Part shown: piece after piece, positions 1 to 7,681 of the stretch
Layout of the letters: the number at the start of each line of letters is the position of its first letter
Position numbering within the stretch: the first letter of the stretch is position 1
NCBI GenBank assembly: GCA_025454405.1
Contig: JALOON010000118.1
Span: forward strand, 1 to 34,027
Direction: 5' to 3'
Source of the DNA: Oscillatoriaceae cyanobacterium Prado104
GTDB taxonomy: Bacteria > Cyanobacteriota > Cyanobacteriia > Cyanobacteriales > Microcoleaceae
DNA length: 34,027 bases
Notes under the pieces: model-generated
Databases searched by the model: none
Seen by the model: only the letters and a program-made list of their open reading frames with translations
Told to the model about the DNA's origin: nothing
Made by a program: the position numbers and the translations under genes

Positions 1-647
1 GCTCCGCTCAAATCCGCCCATTTGAGATTGGCTCCGCTCAAGTCGGCACCGCTGAGATTCACTTGCTGCAAATTTGCCTGTCTCATGTCGGCGTTGCTGA
101 AGTTTACGCCGTTCATCTCTGCCTTTGTCAAGTCAGCGCCGTGCAAGTTAGCATCTTCAAAATTGGCATCTTTTGCCGAAGAACCCCTGAGATTGGCACC
201 GGAAAGATTCGCTTCGCTGAGGTTAGCTTGTGTCAGTTTGACTTCTCTTAAATCTGCTTCAGTCAGGTTAGCGCCACTGAAGTTAGTTTTGCTGAGTTCA
301 GCTCGAATTAGTTCTCCCCGAATTAGCGATGCTCCGATTAATTGAGCTTCGGTTAAATCGGCCCTAACTAAGTTGGCAACGTTGAGAGTGGCTCTGTTTA
401 AGATTGCCCGAGTTAGGTTGCTGCTGCTGAGCCGAGACACGTTCAGATTCGCATCGCTGAGGTCTGCCTCGCTCAAGTTAGCACCGCTGATGTTGGTGAC
501 AAAGAAGCTGGCTCCGGTCAAAATTGTTTGGCTGAGGTTGATCCGGCTGAGGTTGGCTTCGTTGAGATTGATACCCGTAAAATCTCTGTCGCCTTCAGTG
601 TATCTTTTGACGAGTTCAAACCGTTTGAGGAGTTCTTCAGCTTCCAT
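1..647 (-). CDS. Pentapeptide-repeat protein, C-terminus cut off by window edge
   Basis: The minus strand is open from an ATG at 647-645 to the window edge, giving about 215 residues with no stop. It starts MEAEELLKRFELVKRYTEGD and then runs into tandem A(N/D)LxX pentapeptides (for example NLSGADLSGANLKWADLSG), the signature of the right-handed quadrilateral beta-helix family. The head matches those of the two downstream paralogues (MDAEELITKY and MTVEEILKKY, followed by xAGERxF), which supports the start. It lies 61 bases downstream of the next pentapeptide gene's stop-side neighbour on the same strand, so the three genes form a tandem family. By analogy the missing part should hold the remaining repeats and a C-terminal domain of about 245 residues. 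No signal peptide or membrane segment is visible, so a cytoplasmic location is likely. The biochemical role is unknown; some family members bind DNA gyrase, but nothing here points to that. Confidence 0.9.
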   Translation of the reverse strand, partial: MEAEELLKRFELVKRYTEGDRDFTGINLNEANLSRINLSQTILTGASFFVTNISGANLSEADLSDANLNVSRLSSSNLTRAILNRATLNVANLVRADLTEAQLIGASLIRGELIRAELSKTNFSGANLTEADLREVKLTQANLSEANLSGANLRGSSAKDANFEDANLHGADLTKAEMNGVNFSNADMRQANLQQVNLSGADLSGANLKWADLSG

Positions 648-708
648 TGTGCTTACCTAATATAAAGTGCGATCGGGGCGAAAAACATTTAAAATTAATC
701 TATATTTT

Positions 709-2271
709 TTAATCACCAAACTGGTAAAAGCTTTTGATAAACTCAACCACTGTATTGATTGGTGGCGTTGTTAGTTTTTGGGCTTTAATTGCGGGATTGA
801 CCGAGGTTTTGCCAACTCCGGGCACATTGACCAAATGCCTGCCAAAGTCGGGGTGGTAGTGAACCATCAAACTTTCGGCAGAGGAGTTAAACAGTACCGT
901 CTGAGTCGGCGATTGGAAAAACCCCGACACAGCTCGATCGTCTGGATGGACAGGCCCAATTTTCATTTCCCCGATCTTTCTGATTGTTTGTGTTAGCCCC
1001 ACGCTCAATTGAGCTACGAGATTTGAAACTCTGACACCTAGGTTGTTGCCGCTTTGGGGCTGAACCATCTTGATCGAAGTAATGATATTTTTCTGAGTAA
1101 ACGCGGCGTCGCTAAAGGGAATGATGCCAACGTAAGCAGTGGCAAATAGTTGCTCGTCCTGCTCTATTCTAAATGATACGATCGTCCTTCGCGAATTAAC
1201 TTCGATGCTGGGAGGTCTGCACAGGCCGGAATACTGCTGAGCTATTTGGCGGTAAGTAGCTGCCAGGATGTAGTTAGCTTCGGGGTCGAGGGCTCGATCG
1301 ACAATAATTTGGACTGTGGGCGGGGTAGCATTAAAAAAACGGTGGGCTTCTTCGGGACTGAAGCGTTGAATGTGGCTGCGATCGCCGTTGGCACTTAAAT
1401 CCACCCAATCGCAGGTAATATCATCGGCTTTTAAATTAAATCTGGACACGGCGTAAAGTTTAGCTCCCGTCAGTGCGGCACCCGTCAAATCAGCACCTAC
1501 CCAATCAGCGTGAGCTAAATTTACTTGGGTCAAATCCGCGTGTACCAGGGTCGCGTTCAACAGGTTGACATTGCTCAAATTTGCGCCGTACAAGTTAGCC
1601 CCGCTCAATCTCGCTTCGTCGAGGTCAGCGCCGGTCAAGTTAGCACCGCTGAGGTCTGCCCACCGCAGGTTAGCCCCCCGCAAATCTGCACCGCTGAGGT
1701 TGGCTTGAGAGAGATTTGCCTGTCTGAGTTCGGCGTTGCAGAGGCTGGCTCCCCGGAGGTCGGCGCGGCTGAGATCGGCTCTGTGCAAGTTCGCCCGTTC
1801 CAAATTTGCCGCTGCGATGGTTGTCCCTCTCAGGTGAGCGCCGCTGAGGTCGGCTTGTTCCAGGTTGGCTTCTCTGAGGGTAGCTTCTCTCAAATCTGCT
1901 TCGCTGAGGTTGGCTCCGCTCAAGTTGGCGCCGCTGAGGTCGGCTCGGATCAGTTCGGCTCGGATCAAAGTGGCTTCAACGAGTTGGGCGTCGCTGAGGT
2001 CGGCGCGGATCAAGTTAGCGACGTTAAGAATCGCCCCATTGAGGTTGGCTTTGTTAAGGTTGGCACCGCTGAGTCTGGCAACATTGAGTTTAGCTTTTCT
2101 CATGTTGGCTTCGCAGAGATTGGTGCCGCTCATGTTGGTCAAGCTCAAGATTGCATCGCTGAAATTAGCCCCGCTGAGGTTAACTCTGCTGAGATTTGCT
2201 TCGCACAGCAGGATGGCAGTAAAGTCTCTTTCTCCGGCGGTGTATTTTGTGATGAGTTCTTCTGCGTCCAT
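709..2271 (-). CDS. Pentapeptide-repeat protein with conserved C-terminal domain (520 aa)
   Basis: Residues 1-16 form the head shared with its two neighbours. Residues about 17-275 are some fifty uninterrupted pentapeptides of the A(N/D)LxX type, predicted to fold as a long quadrilateral beta-helix. Residues about 276-520 are not repetitive; they include a CDWVDLS motif, a PPTVQIIVDRALD stretch, RQIAQQYSGL and SRRTIVSFRI. The 519-residue paralogue further upstream has counterparts for all of these (CKWVDLS, LPTVRIVIDAPLD, YQITQQYPGL, SRRTVLAFKM), so this is a real conserved domain, which I cannot name. There is no signal peptide or transmembrane segment. The start at 2271 is supported by alignment of the heads. 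The complementary strand carries a long open frame that is only a shadow of the repeat. Function is unknown; a scaffold or protein-binding role is inference. Confidence 0.92.
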   Translation of the reverse strand: MDAEELITKYTAGERDFTAILLCEANLSRVNLSGANFSDAILSLTNMSGTNLCEANMRKAKLNVARLSGANLNKANLNGAILNVANLIRADLSDAQLVEATLIRAELIRADLSGANLSGANLSEADLREATLREANLEQADLSGAHLRGTTIAAANLERANLHRADLSRADLRGASLCNAELRQANLSQANLSGADLRGANLRWADLSGANLTGADLDEARLSGANLYGANLSNVNLLNATLVHADLTQVNLAHADWVGADLTGAALTGAKLYAVSRFNLKADDITCDWVDLSANGDRSHIQRFSPEEAHRFFNATPPTVQIIVDRALDPEANYILAATYRQIAQQYSGLCRPPSIEVNSRRTIVSFRIEQDEQLFATAYVGIIPFSDAAFTQKNIITSIKMVQPQSGNNLGVRVSNLVAQLSVGLTQTIRKIGEMKIGPVHPDDRAVSGFFQSPTQTVLFNSSAESLMVHYHPDFGRHLVNVPGVGKTSVNPAIKAQKLTTPPINTVVEFIKSFYQFGD

Positions 2272-2367
2272 ACTGGTGCGTCTCCGTTATATAAATCCTA
2301 CTCAAACTCGATCGATACCTATCAAAGCTATTCAAAAGTTTGAGTTTAGTTTATTTCCTGCTTCACT

Positions 2368-2390
2368 CTGGCAGTGTCGGCACTCACCAG
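2368..2390. mobile_element. Possible right-end hairpin of the tnpB remnant
   Basis: CTGG/CCAG outer pairs enclose an AGTG-TCGG-CACT stem-loop immediately downstream of the TnpB stop on the minus strand, followed by GAAGCAGGAAAT, a phrase common after cyanobacterial tnpB genes. IS200/IS605 elements are cut at sites set by such subterminal hairpins. The exact end cannot be fixed from one copy. Confidence 0.4.
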
Positions 2391-2408
2391 TCTGCAGGCT
2401 AACTCCGT

Positions 2409-2743
2409 CTAACTGACGGTTTTTGACAAATTAATCGCTGCGTTCAAATCGCGGTCTATTACTTTGCCTCGCGCAGCGCCATCAAAGCTTGCTGCGGTGC
2501 ACATTTGCTGCACTCGTAATACCATTCATTCTCTGATTTCACCATCGCTACTAACAGTTTGTGCAAGTCAATAGCGCTAGGAAACTTCAACTTTTCTTGG
2601 GGGTTTTGTCGGTTGTGGTCGAGAATGTTTTTGGTGAGCCACAATCCCCAATTCCAGGCGTGACGAGCTACACCGCAATGCTTCATTAATGCTGTGCGCT
2701 GTCGATCGTTTATTTTTAACTGGGTCTTGAAACCGAGTAGCAT
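2409..2743 (-). pseudogene. tnpB: Decayed TnpB (IS200/IS605 family), both ends joined
   Basis: An ATG at 2743 opens a 94-codon frame whose start (MLLGFKTQLKINDRQRTALM, then HCGVARHAWNWGL) is the classic helix-turn-helix N-terminus of TnpB/IS1341-type proteins. It stops at 2459. In the neighbouring frame the sequence continues with DRDLNAAINLSKTVS and a stop at 2409-2411, which is the typical TnpB C-terminal RDLNAA motif following the last catalytic Asp. About 300 residues, including most of the RuvC-like nuclease core and the zinc finger, are missing, so the copy is an internal deletion plus a frameshift and cannot be active. It lies between two paralogous pentapeptide genes. A hairpin at 2368-2390 just beyond the stop resembles an IS200/IS605 right end. 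Confidence 0.85.
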
Positions 2744-2818
2744 TATGCAACTTCCTTAACTACATGAATCATACTACCTTCTGCGGACTACCTATCTTTG
2801 AGTGGAAATGAAATCTGC

Positions 2819-4378
2819 CTAAGTATCATTGTGAAAGCCTTTAATAAAATCTAAAATATTGCTGAGGTTAGATTGAGCTAATTTGGTACTTTCCACTAAC
2901 TTGCCTGCCGTCTGGTTGGTTAAGTCGTATTTTTTAATCAGGCGTTTGCCGAAGGCTGGGTGATGGTAGACGCTGAGTTTTTGATCTCGGGAATTAATTA
3001 AGAGCATTTGTGTGGGAATTTGAAAAAAGTTGATGCTTTCCCCAATTTTAGGAAAAGCATTTGAGATGCGGATTTGGTCTACTTTGCTGATTGCTTGGTT
3101 GAGGGCTTTGCTGGTCAGTTGGACGTGCTTGGATTCTTTAACGTTGAGATTGCCGGCATCGTGGGATTGAATCATTTTCATCAGGGCAATCAGATTTTTT
3201 TGAGTCGTGGCGGCGTCGTTAAAGGGGATAATTGCGACGTAAGCGGTGGCGAATAATTTATCGTCGCTGTCCATTTTAAAGGCGAGGACGGTGCGCCGGG
3301 AACTGACTTCGATCGTCGGCGGCTGATTTAAACCTGGGTATTGCTGGGTAATTTGATAGTAGGTTGCTGCGAGGGCAAAATGAGCGCCTTGATCTAGCGG
3401 CGCGTCGATGACAATCCGCACTGTGGGCAGGGTGTCGTGAAAAAATTGCTGTCCTCCCCCCGAATTCAACCAGTAAATTTGGCTGTGGTCGCCGTTGGGA
3501 CTGAGGTCAACCCACTTGCAAATCAAACCTTCGGTTTTGATACCGAGGCGCGAAACTCCGTGCAGTTTGGCTCCGGTTAAGGTGGCTCCGGTTAAGTCGG
3601 CTCCAATCCAGTCGGCGCGGATCAGGTAGGCGTTGGAGAGGTCGGCGTGAACTAAACTGGCGCACAGCAAGTTGGCGTGGCAGAGGTCGGCCCGGCTCAA
3701 GTCGGCACCGCTGAGTTTGGCTTCGCTGAGGTCGGCCCACCGGAGGTTGCAGCCGCTGAGGGTGGCCCACCGGAGGTTGACGCCGCTGAGGTCGGCACCG
3801 CTGAGGATGGCTTGAGTGAGGTTGGCTTGTCGGAGTTCGGTCGATCGCAAGTCTGCCCCGCTGAGGTCGGTTCTGCTGAGGTCTGCGCCTTGGAGGTTGG
3901 CTTGTTCGAGATTGGCTTCTGTCAGGGAAGCGCCGCTGAGGTTGGCTCCCCGGAGGTTGGCTTGGGTGAGGTTGGCTTTTCTGAGGGTGGCTTCGGTGAT
4001 GGTAGCGCCGCTGAGGTTGGCACCGTGGAGGTTGGCCCCGCTGAGTTCGGCTCTAATTAATTCGGCTCTGATCAGCTTGGCTCCTGCGAGTTGGGCTCGT
4101 TTGAGGTCAACTCGGACGAGGTTGGCGACGTTGAGGTCGGCGTCGGTGAGGTTTGCCCCGACGAGGTGGGCACCGCTGAGTCTGGCGATGTTGAGTTTAG
4201 CTCCGCTGAGGTTGACTTTGCTGAGGTTGGCACCGCTGAGGTTGGCTACGCTCAGATTTGCGCCTTTGAGGTTTGCCCCGCTCAAGTTGACACCGCTGAG
4301 GTTTGCCTCAGTTAGGTTGACTCCGGCAAAGTTTCTCTCTCCGGCAGCATATTTTTTGAGGATTTCCTCAACTGTCAT
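2819..4378 (-). CDS. Pentapeptide-repeat protein with conserved C-terminal domain (519 aa)
   Basis: This is a paralogue of the 520-residue protein downstream. The frame opens at 4471, but I place the start at the ATG 4378-4376 because MTVEEILKKYAAGERNF then aligns with the heads of both other copies; the 31 extra upstream residues include a hydrophobic run that neither relative has. An ATG at 4396 is a possible alternative. Residues about 17-275 are tandem A(N/D)LxX pentapeptides forming a beta-helix. Residues about 276-519 are the shared C-terminal domain, with CKWVDLSPNGD, LPTVRIVIDAPLD and SRRTVLAFKM. The two complete proteins are nearly equal in length and collinear, which implies gene duplication. 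Membrane segments are absent if the shorter start is right. Function is unknown. The tnpB remnant lies immediately downstream and separates this gene from its sisters. Confidence 0.9.
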   Translation of the reverse strand: MTVEEILKKYAAGERNFAGVNLTEANLSGVNLSGANLKGANLSVANLSGANLSKVNLSGAKLNIARLSGAHLVGANLTDADLNVANLVRVDLKRAQLAGAKLIRAELIRAELSGANLHGANLSGATITEATLRKANLTQANLRGANLSGASLTEANLEQANLQGADLSRTDLSGADLRSTELRQANLTQAILSGADLSGVNLRWATLSGCNLRWADLSEAKLSGADLSRADLCHANLLCASLVHADLSNAYLIRADWIGADLTGATLTGAKLHGVSRLGIKTEGLICKWVDLSPNGDHSQIYWLNSGGGQQFFHDTLPTVRIVIDAPLDQGAHFALAATYYQITQQYPGLNQPPTIEVSSRRTVLAFKMDSDDKLFATAYVAIIPFNDAATTQKNLIALMKMIQSHDAGNLNVKESKHVQLTSKALNQAISKVDQIRISNAFPKIGESINFFQIPTQMLLINSRDQKLSVYHHPAFGKRLIKKYDLTNQTAGKLVESTKLAQSNLSNILDFIKGFHNDT

Positions 4379-5171
4379 GGGGGCGGCACCGCTCATAGAA
4401 ATCTGGATAAAGCTAAGAATCAGGAAGAGGGAAGAAGGAAGAGTTGACAGTTGACCTAGGACAGTTGTCATTAGTCATTAGTCATCAGTCACAAGTGCGA
4501 GCTGCCATCGCTCGCGATCGTTATTAGTCAGATGTTGAAGGAAGAGGGAAGAAGGAACACAGTCATTATTTTTACTACAAATTAATAATTTTAGTTACAA
4601 CTCCTAGTTAAATACTTTAATTCATTCAAACGTGTTAGCATCTGATAAACTTCTGCAGAGAACCACTTCAAGCAACGCAGGATAACAGCTCCAAGATTTT
4701 TTTGCAGTGACTTTTTGAAGTGATTTTTTTTTCATTGTGTTAACGCCCGGTGTAATGCACGAGCGTTTCATCTGTAGCGCGATCGGGAAAAATTACCTAA
4801 TTCACCGAAAAACTAGCGGGAAGCCCCTAGCTTTAGCTATGGGGCTCCTGACTCCCTGTTAGTAGATATTTTTAAGTTAACGACCGCTACTTGCTTGCCA
4901 AAACCTGTGCTGTCGGCCGATTGCGTATTTCTAAGTAATTGCATTTGACTCGATCGCTGCTCATCTGCTGTATGTTTGACATCTCCTCCTTTGAGAAAGG
5001 GGATTCTCAACAGTTGTTGCTTGGCGAGTCGATAAGACCCGCTATCCAACGTTTACGATTTTGATAGTATCAGAGAAACGATGTCGTACTGTTAAATTTG
5101 CAGGCGGTGTTGGTATTTCCTCCAGTATGCGATCGATAATGATGGCGGTTTCCACTTTACCGCGAGATGGT
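4379..5171. other. Intergenic stretch with IS debris and short repeats
   Basis: No intact gene is supported between the pentapeptide gene and tyrA. The stretch holds a 19-base purine-rich duplicate (AGGAAGAGGGAAGAAGGAA at about 4422 and about 4530), a short TTAGTCA heptamer run at about 4470-4490, and IS200/IS605-like end material from about 4814 on. Short open frames here on either strand have no recognisable protein features. Confidence 0.6.
4814..5049 (-). mobile_element. Probable IS200/IS605-type end remnant
   Basis: TAGCGGGAAG (4814-4823) is followed by a hairpin at 4822-4846 (AGCCCC paired with GGGGCT, with an inner AGC/GCT). On the minus strand a 70-codon open frame precedes it, and at 4980-5000 a second small hairpin is followed by GATGTCAA. 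This arrangement recalls the 3' tails of cyanobacterial tnpB-type elements. No transposase motif remains, so the call rests on end structure only. Confidence 0.4.
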
Positions 5172-6017
5172 ATGAAAATTGGTATTGTAGGGCTTGGTTT
5201 GATTGGCGGCTCGATCGGCCTGGATTTGCGATCGCGCGGGTTTTATGTTATTGGGGTATCCAGTCGCGAACAAACTTGCCAGAAGGCAATCGCCCGCGGT
5301 GTTGCTGATGAAGCCGGCAGGGATTTGTCTTTGCTAGCAACAGCAGATTTGATATTTGCCTGCACGCCCCTGGGGTCGATCGAGCCGATCGTCCGAGAGT
5401 TAATTCCTCACCTTGCTCCTGATGCGATCGTAACAGATGTGGGCTCGGTAAAAACACCCATCGTCCGGGTTTTGTCTGCTTTATGGCCGAATTTTGTGGG
5501 GGGACACCCGATGGCGGGGACTGCGGAAAGCGGCATTGAGGCGGCAATACCGGATTTGTTTGTGGGCCGGCCTTACGTGGTAACTCCAACACCTGAAACG
5601 CCAGAGGCTGCGGTGGCTGAGGTAGAAGAAATTGCTCGTTTGTTGGGTGCTGAAGTTTATCGGTGCGGGCCAGAAGAGCACGATCGCGCTGTTGCTTGGA
5701 TTTCTCATTTGCCACTGTTGGTTAGCGCGAATTTGTTAGCAGCTTGCGAGAAAGAGGGCGAGCGAAATATTGCGGATTTAGCCAGCAAATTAGCGAGTTC
5801 GGGTTTTCGAGATACTAGCCGAGTGGGTGGAGGCAACCCCGAATTGGGAGTGATGGTATCGAAGTACAATCGAGAAGAATTGTTGCGATCGCTCTCGATT
5901 TATCGCGACAGTTTAGATGAGTTTATTCGAGATATTGAGTCGGAAAATTGGCAAGCTCTAGAACAGAAACTGAAGTTAACTCAAGAGGCGAGAAGTAATT
6001 ATAAACAGTTTACTTGA
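5172..6017 (+). CDS. tyrA: Arogenate/prephenate dehydrogenase TyrA
   Basis: This enzyme oxidatively decarboxylates arogenate (or prephenate) in tyrosine synthesis, in the cytoplasm. The start is taken at 5172, because MKIGIVGLGLIGG is exactly where cyanobacterial TyrA proteins begin; the frame is open upstream to 5061, but those 37 residues look non-conserved. The result, 281 residues, matches the size of the Synechocystis arogenate dehydrogenase (about 279). GxGxxG at residues 7-12 is the dinucleotide site, and S30 sits where NADP-preferring members have Ser. HPMAGT contains the catalytic H112. SHLP (H179) and GFRDTSRVGGGNPELG (211-226) are further family blocks. Strong similarity to the cyanobacterial form favours arogenate and NADP as substrates (established for Synechocystis, inferred here). 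Its 3' end overlaps a convergent small gene by 19 bases. Confidence 0.95.
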   Translation: MKIGIVGLGLIGGSIGLDLRSRGFYVIGVSSREQTCQKAIARGVADEAGRDLSLLATADLIFACTPLGSIEPIVRELIPHLAPDAIVTDVGSVKTPIVRVLSALWPNFVGGHPMAGTAESGIEAAIPDLFVGRPYVVTPTPETPEAAVAEVEEIARLLGAEVYRCGPEEHDRAVAWISHLPLLVSANLLAACEKEGERNIADLASKLASSGFRDTSRVGGGNPELGVMVSKYNREELLRSLSIYRDSLDEFIRDIESENWQALEQKLKLTQEARSNYKQFT

Positions 6018-6238
6018 AACAACTGCTTTCTCGATATTTCCGCCGCTGCAATCAAAAATATCAGCATGAATATTTCATCAAGTTCTAGAAATTCGTATCT
6101 TTCTAAAAACTGATTGAAATATTCAAAATAATCGATGTCAAATATATGGGCGATCGCCACAAAAAATAAACCAGTCAAAATACCTATTTTGGCAAAGCGG
6201 TGTTGTTTGAATTTTAAGTTTTGAATTTTAGCTTTCAT
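5999..6238 (-). CDS. Small two-span membrane protein, unrecognised (79 aa)
   Basis: This 79-codon frame converges on tyrA and overlaps its end by 19 bases. It has a basic head, a hydrophobic segment at about 17-33, an acidic and aromatic middle (FEYFNQFLERYEFLELDE) and a second hydrophobic segment at about 55-69, so it would be a small inner-membrane hairpin protein. A GAGAG sequence a few bases upstream of the ATG could serve as a ribosome binding site. I do not recognise the family. The first codons overlap an AAAATTC-type low-complexity word common in these genomes, which weakens the case that the frame is a gene. Confidence 0.45.
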   Translation of the reverse strand: MKAKIQNLKFKQHRFAKIGILTGLFFVAIAHIFDIDYFEYFNQFLERYEFLELDEIFMLIFLIAAAEISRKQLFQVNCL

Positions 6239-6427
6239 AATTCGCTCTCAATTAAGTGAATATGTGCTATTGTACTTGCTATTATAGCATATCTATAGTG
6301 GGTCTAAATGAGTCGTAAAGTTTTTCCCCCACCCCAACTCTCACGCCACTTCCGACCCTTGGGGACACCCCAAGATCCCAGTGGCTCCCTAAAACCACAG
6401 GGAGGGAGTAAGAGAGAAATTGTACGA

Positions 6428-6910
6428 ATGAAAAGTTTACATTTGACAGTCGCTTTAGCAATTGTGTTAATCGAGCCGATCGCCCCTAATTCTTGGCTTG
6501 CAGATCCGGCAAATATCCTTGTCCAAAACTCAGGAATTGATGAACCGTTTTGCTATATGCAAACTCCCGACGGTCGCATTTTAGATTTGGGCAAGTTGTG
6601 CGAAAAACAGCCCGATCCTAAAAATTCTCAAAATTGCATTGCTGGCAACAGCATTTCTGCGAAAATGTCGATCGCGAGTGCGAATTATGACGGCAATTTT
6701 TTGAGCGGTCAAGTTATCAACCAAGGCTGCAAAATCGTCAATAATGTTAGAGTTAATTATGAGGTGTTGGATGAAGCTGGCAATTTAATTGACAGCGGAT
6801 TTATTGAAGCTCAACCTGCGACAGTTGCGCCCGGACAATCGGCAAAATTTCGGGGACTTGTGGTGGCGGGGGTGCAGGTGCGGGCTACCCACGCAGACGG
6901 GAGGGAATGA
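6428..6910 (+). CDS. Exported FxLYD-like protein (160 aa)
   Basis: The frame is open from 6308, but the first 40 codons translate as low-complexity Pro/Gly/Ser sequence. The ATG at 6428 starts a clear signal peptide (MKSLHLTVALAIVLIEPIAP, then NSWLA) preceded by a GGAGGGAGTAAGAGAG purine tract, so I use it. The mature part has CYMQTPDGRILDLGKLC, a short Cys-paired motif seen in exported cyanobacterial proteins. It is followed at about residues 75-155 by a beta-rich domain of the FxLYD kind (GNFLSGQVINQGCKIVNNVR, then VNYEVLDEAGNLID). This domain type is usual in secreted or periplasmic proteins of unknown task. No partner gene is evident; the gene stands alone between tyrA and alaS. Domain call moderate, function unknown. 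Confidence 0.75.
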   Translation: MKSLHLTVALAIVLIEPIAPNSWLADPANILVQNSGIDEPFCYMQTPDGRILDLGKLCEKQPDPKNSQNCIAGNSISAKMSIASANYDGNFLSGQVINQGCKIVNNVRVNYEVLDEAGNLIDSGFIEAQPATVAPGQSAKFRGLVVAGVQVRATHADGRE

Positions 6911-6937
6911 TTTTATTTTTATTAACAATTAGACTTA

Positions 6938-7101
6938 GATCCCCCCTAGCCCCCTTAAGAAGGGGGGGACTGGAAGTGCCGTCAAATTCTCTCTTGTTAA
7001 GGGGATTTAGAGGAATCGAAACTCAGGTAAAAACGAGAGCTCCAATTGCGGTCAAAGTCCCCCTTGTTAAGGGGGATTTAGGGGGATCGAAACTCAGGTA
7101 A
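6938..7101. repeat. Dispersed C-rich palindromic repeat, two arms
   Basis: Two arms carry GATCCCCCCTAGCCCCCTTAAG at about 6938 and its partner CCCCCTTGTTAAGGGGGATT near 7060-7080, ending in GGGGGATCGAAACTCAGG. The phrase ATCGAAACTCAGGTAAAAACGA occurs twice (about 7014 and 7086). The same family recurs at 15411-15605 and as a fragment near 33139. An open frame across it (6907-7101) is the repeat being read through, not a gene. Confidence 0.75.
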
Positions 7102-7681
7102 AAACGATTTTTTTGGTGGCTTTCAGTCTTAAGTTGATACCTTGCCAAACGCAGACTGGTTAAAAAAATTTCAGGGTCCGATCGCGCTCGATCGAACCCA
7201 CTAATAGACGAACTTTAGATTTTCTGACAAACGAGATGAATTTGTAACTTTTGAACTTGTGACTTTGAACAAATTAATTACTAGGGTTTACAACTCTTGC
7301 AGCTTTACTTTTAAAGTTCGATCGCGCTTAGTCATACTCGACTGTGGTTTGGCTTTACTCTCGATGCTTTAATCTTGAGATTGACTCTCGATCGGAGTGT
7401 TGCCACTGTTGATAGCTGCGGTCTCTTAATTTCTGCTGCGCCTGGGAGCTAGACCGGAGACACCATGTCTATCTCCTCGAAATTTTTGGATAACTATTAT
7501 GTAGACCTCCTTTTCTTCCTGTCCGGGTGTCTATTGTTAAGTTAACACGACCTTTTTGCAGGGACAAGCACTTTTTATCAATGTTGATAGCTCTTTACAT
7601 TTCTCATTATAATGATATAAATATCCAAATAGATGTGAGTTATATACTTTCTGCATCTTTACATACTTAACTTTTTTTGTC
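7102..7681. other. Long non-coding stretch upstream of alaS
   Basis: No gene is supported here. Visible items are an 11-bp hairpin with one mismatch at 7174-7199 (GGGTCCGATCG, loop CGCT, CGATCGAACCC), a promoter-like pair at 7584-7613, and, on the minus strand near 7500, an AAGGAGG sequence ahead of only very short frames. I saw no tRNA cloverleaf. Confidence 0.55.
7584..7613 (+). promoter_or_regulatory. Candidate sigma-70-type promoter of alaS
   Basis: TTGATA (7584-7589) and TATAAT (7608-7613) are separated by 18 bases. Transcription would start near 7620, leaving a leader of about 60 bases before the alaS ATG. The match to consensus is good, but the region is AT-rich. Confidence 0.45.

Noticed and set aside
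1525..2343. 272-codon plus-strand frame over the 520-residue pentapeptide gene
   Set aside because: It is the complement of the pentapeptide periodicity; the repeated Glu-Val/Ala phrases mirror the sense repeat, and the minus-strand protein has clear family features.
3816..4454. 212-codon plus-strand frame over the 519-residue pentapeptide gene
   Set aside because: It has the same cause: repetitive composition keeps antisense frames open. There is no domain or start signal.
4837..5049. 70-codon minus-strand frame as a gene
   Set aside because: It ends in a transposon-end hairpin and has no protein motif; treated as IS tail sequence.
5061..5171. Longer N-terminus of TyrA
   Set aside because: The 37 extra residues precede the Rossmann beta-strand that starts the family and derive from intergenic IS-like sequence.
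6907..7101. 64-codon frame after the FxLYD gene
   Set aside because: It reads straight through the C-rich dispersed repeat (GGLEVP, VKGDLGG are typical of that repeat).
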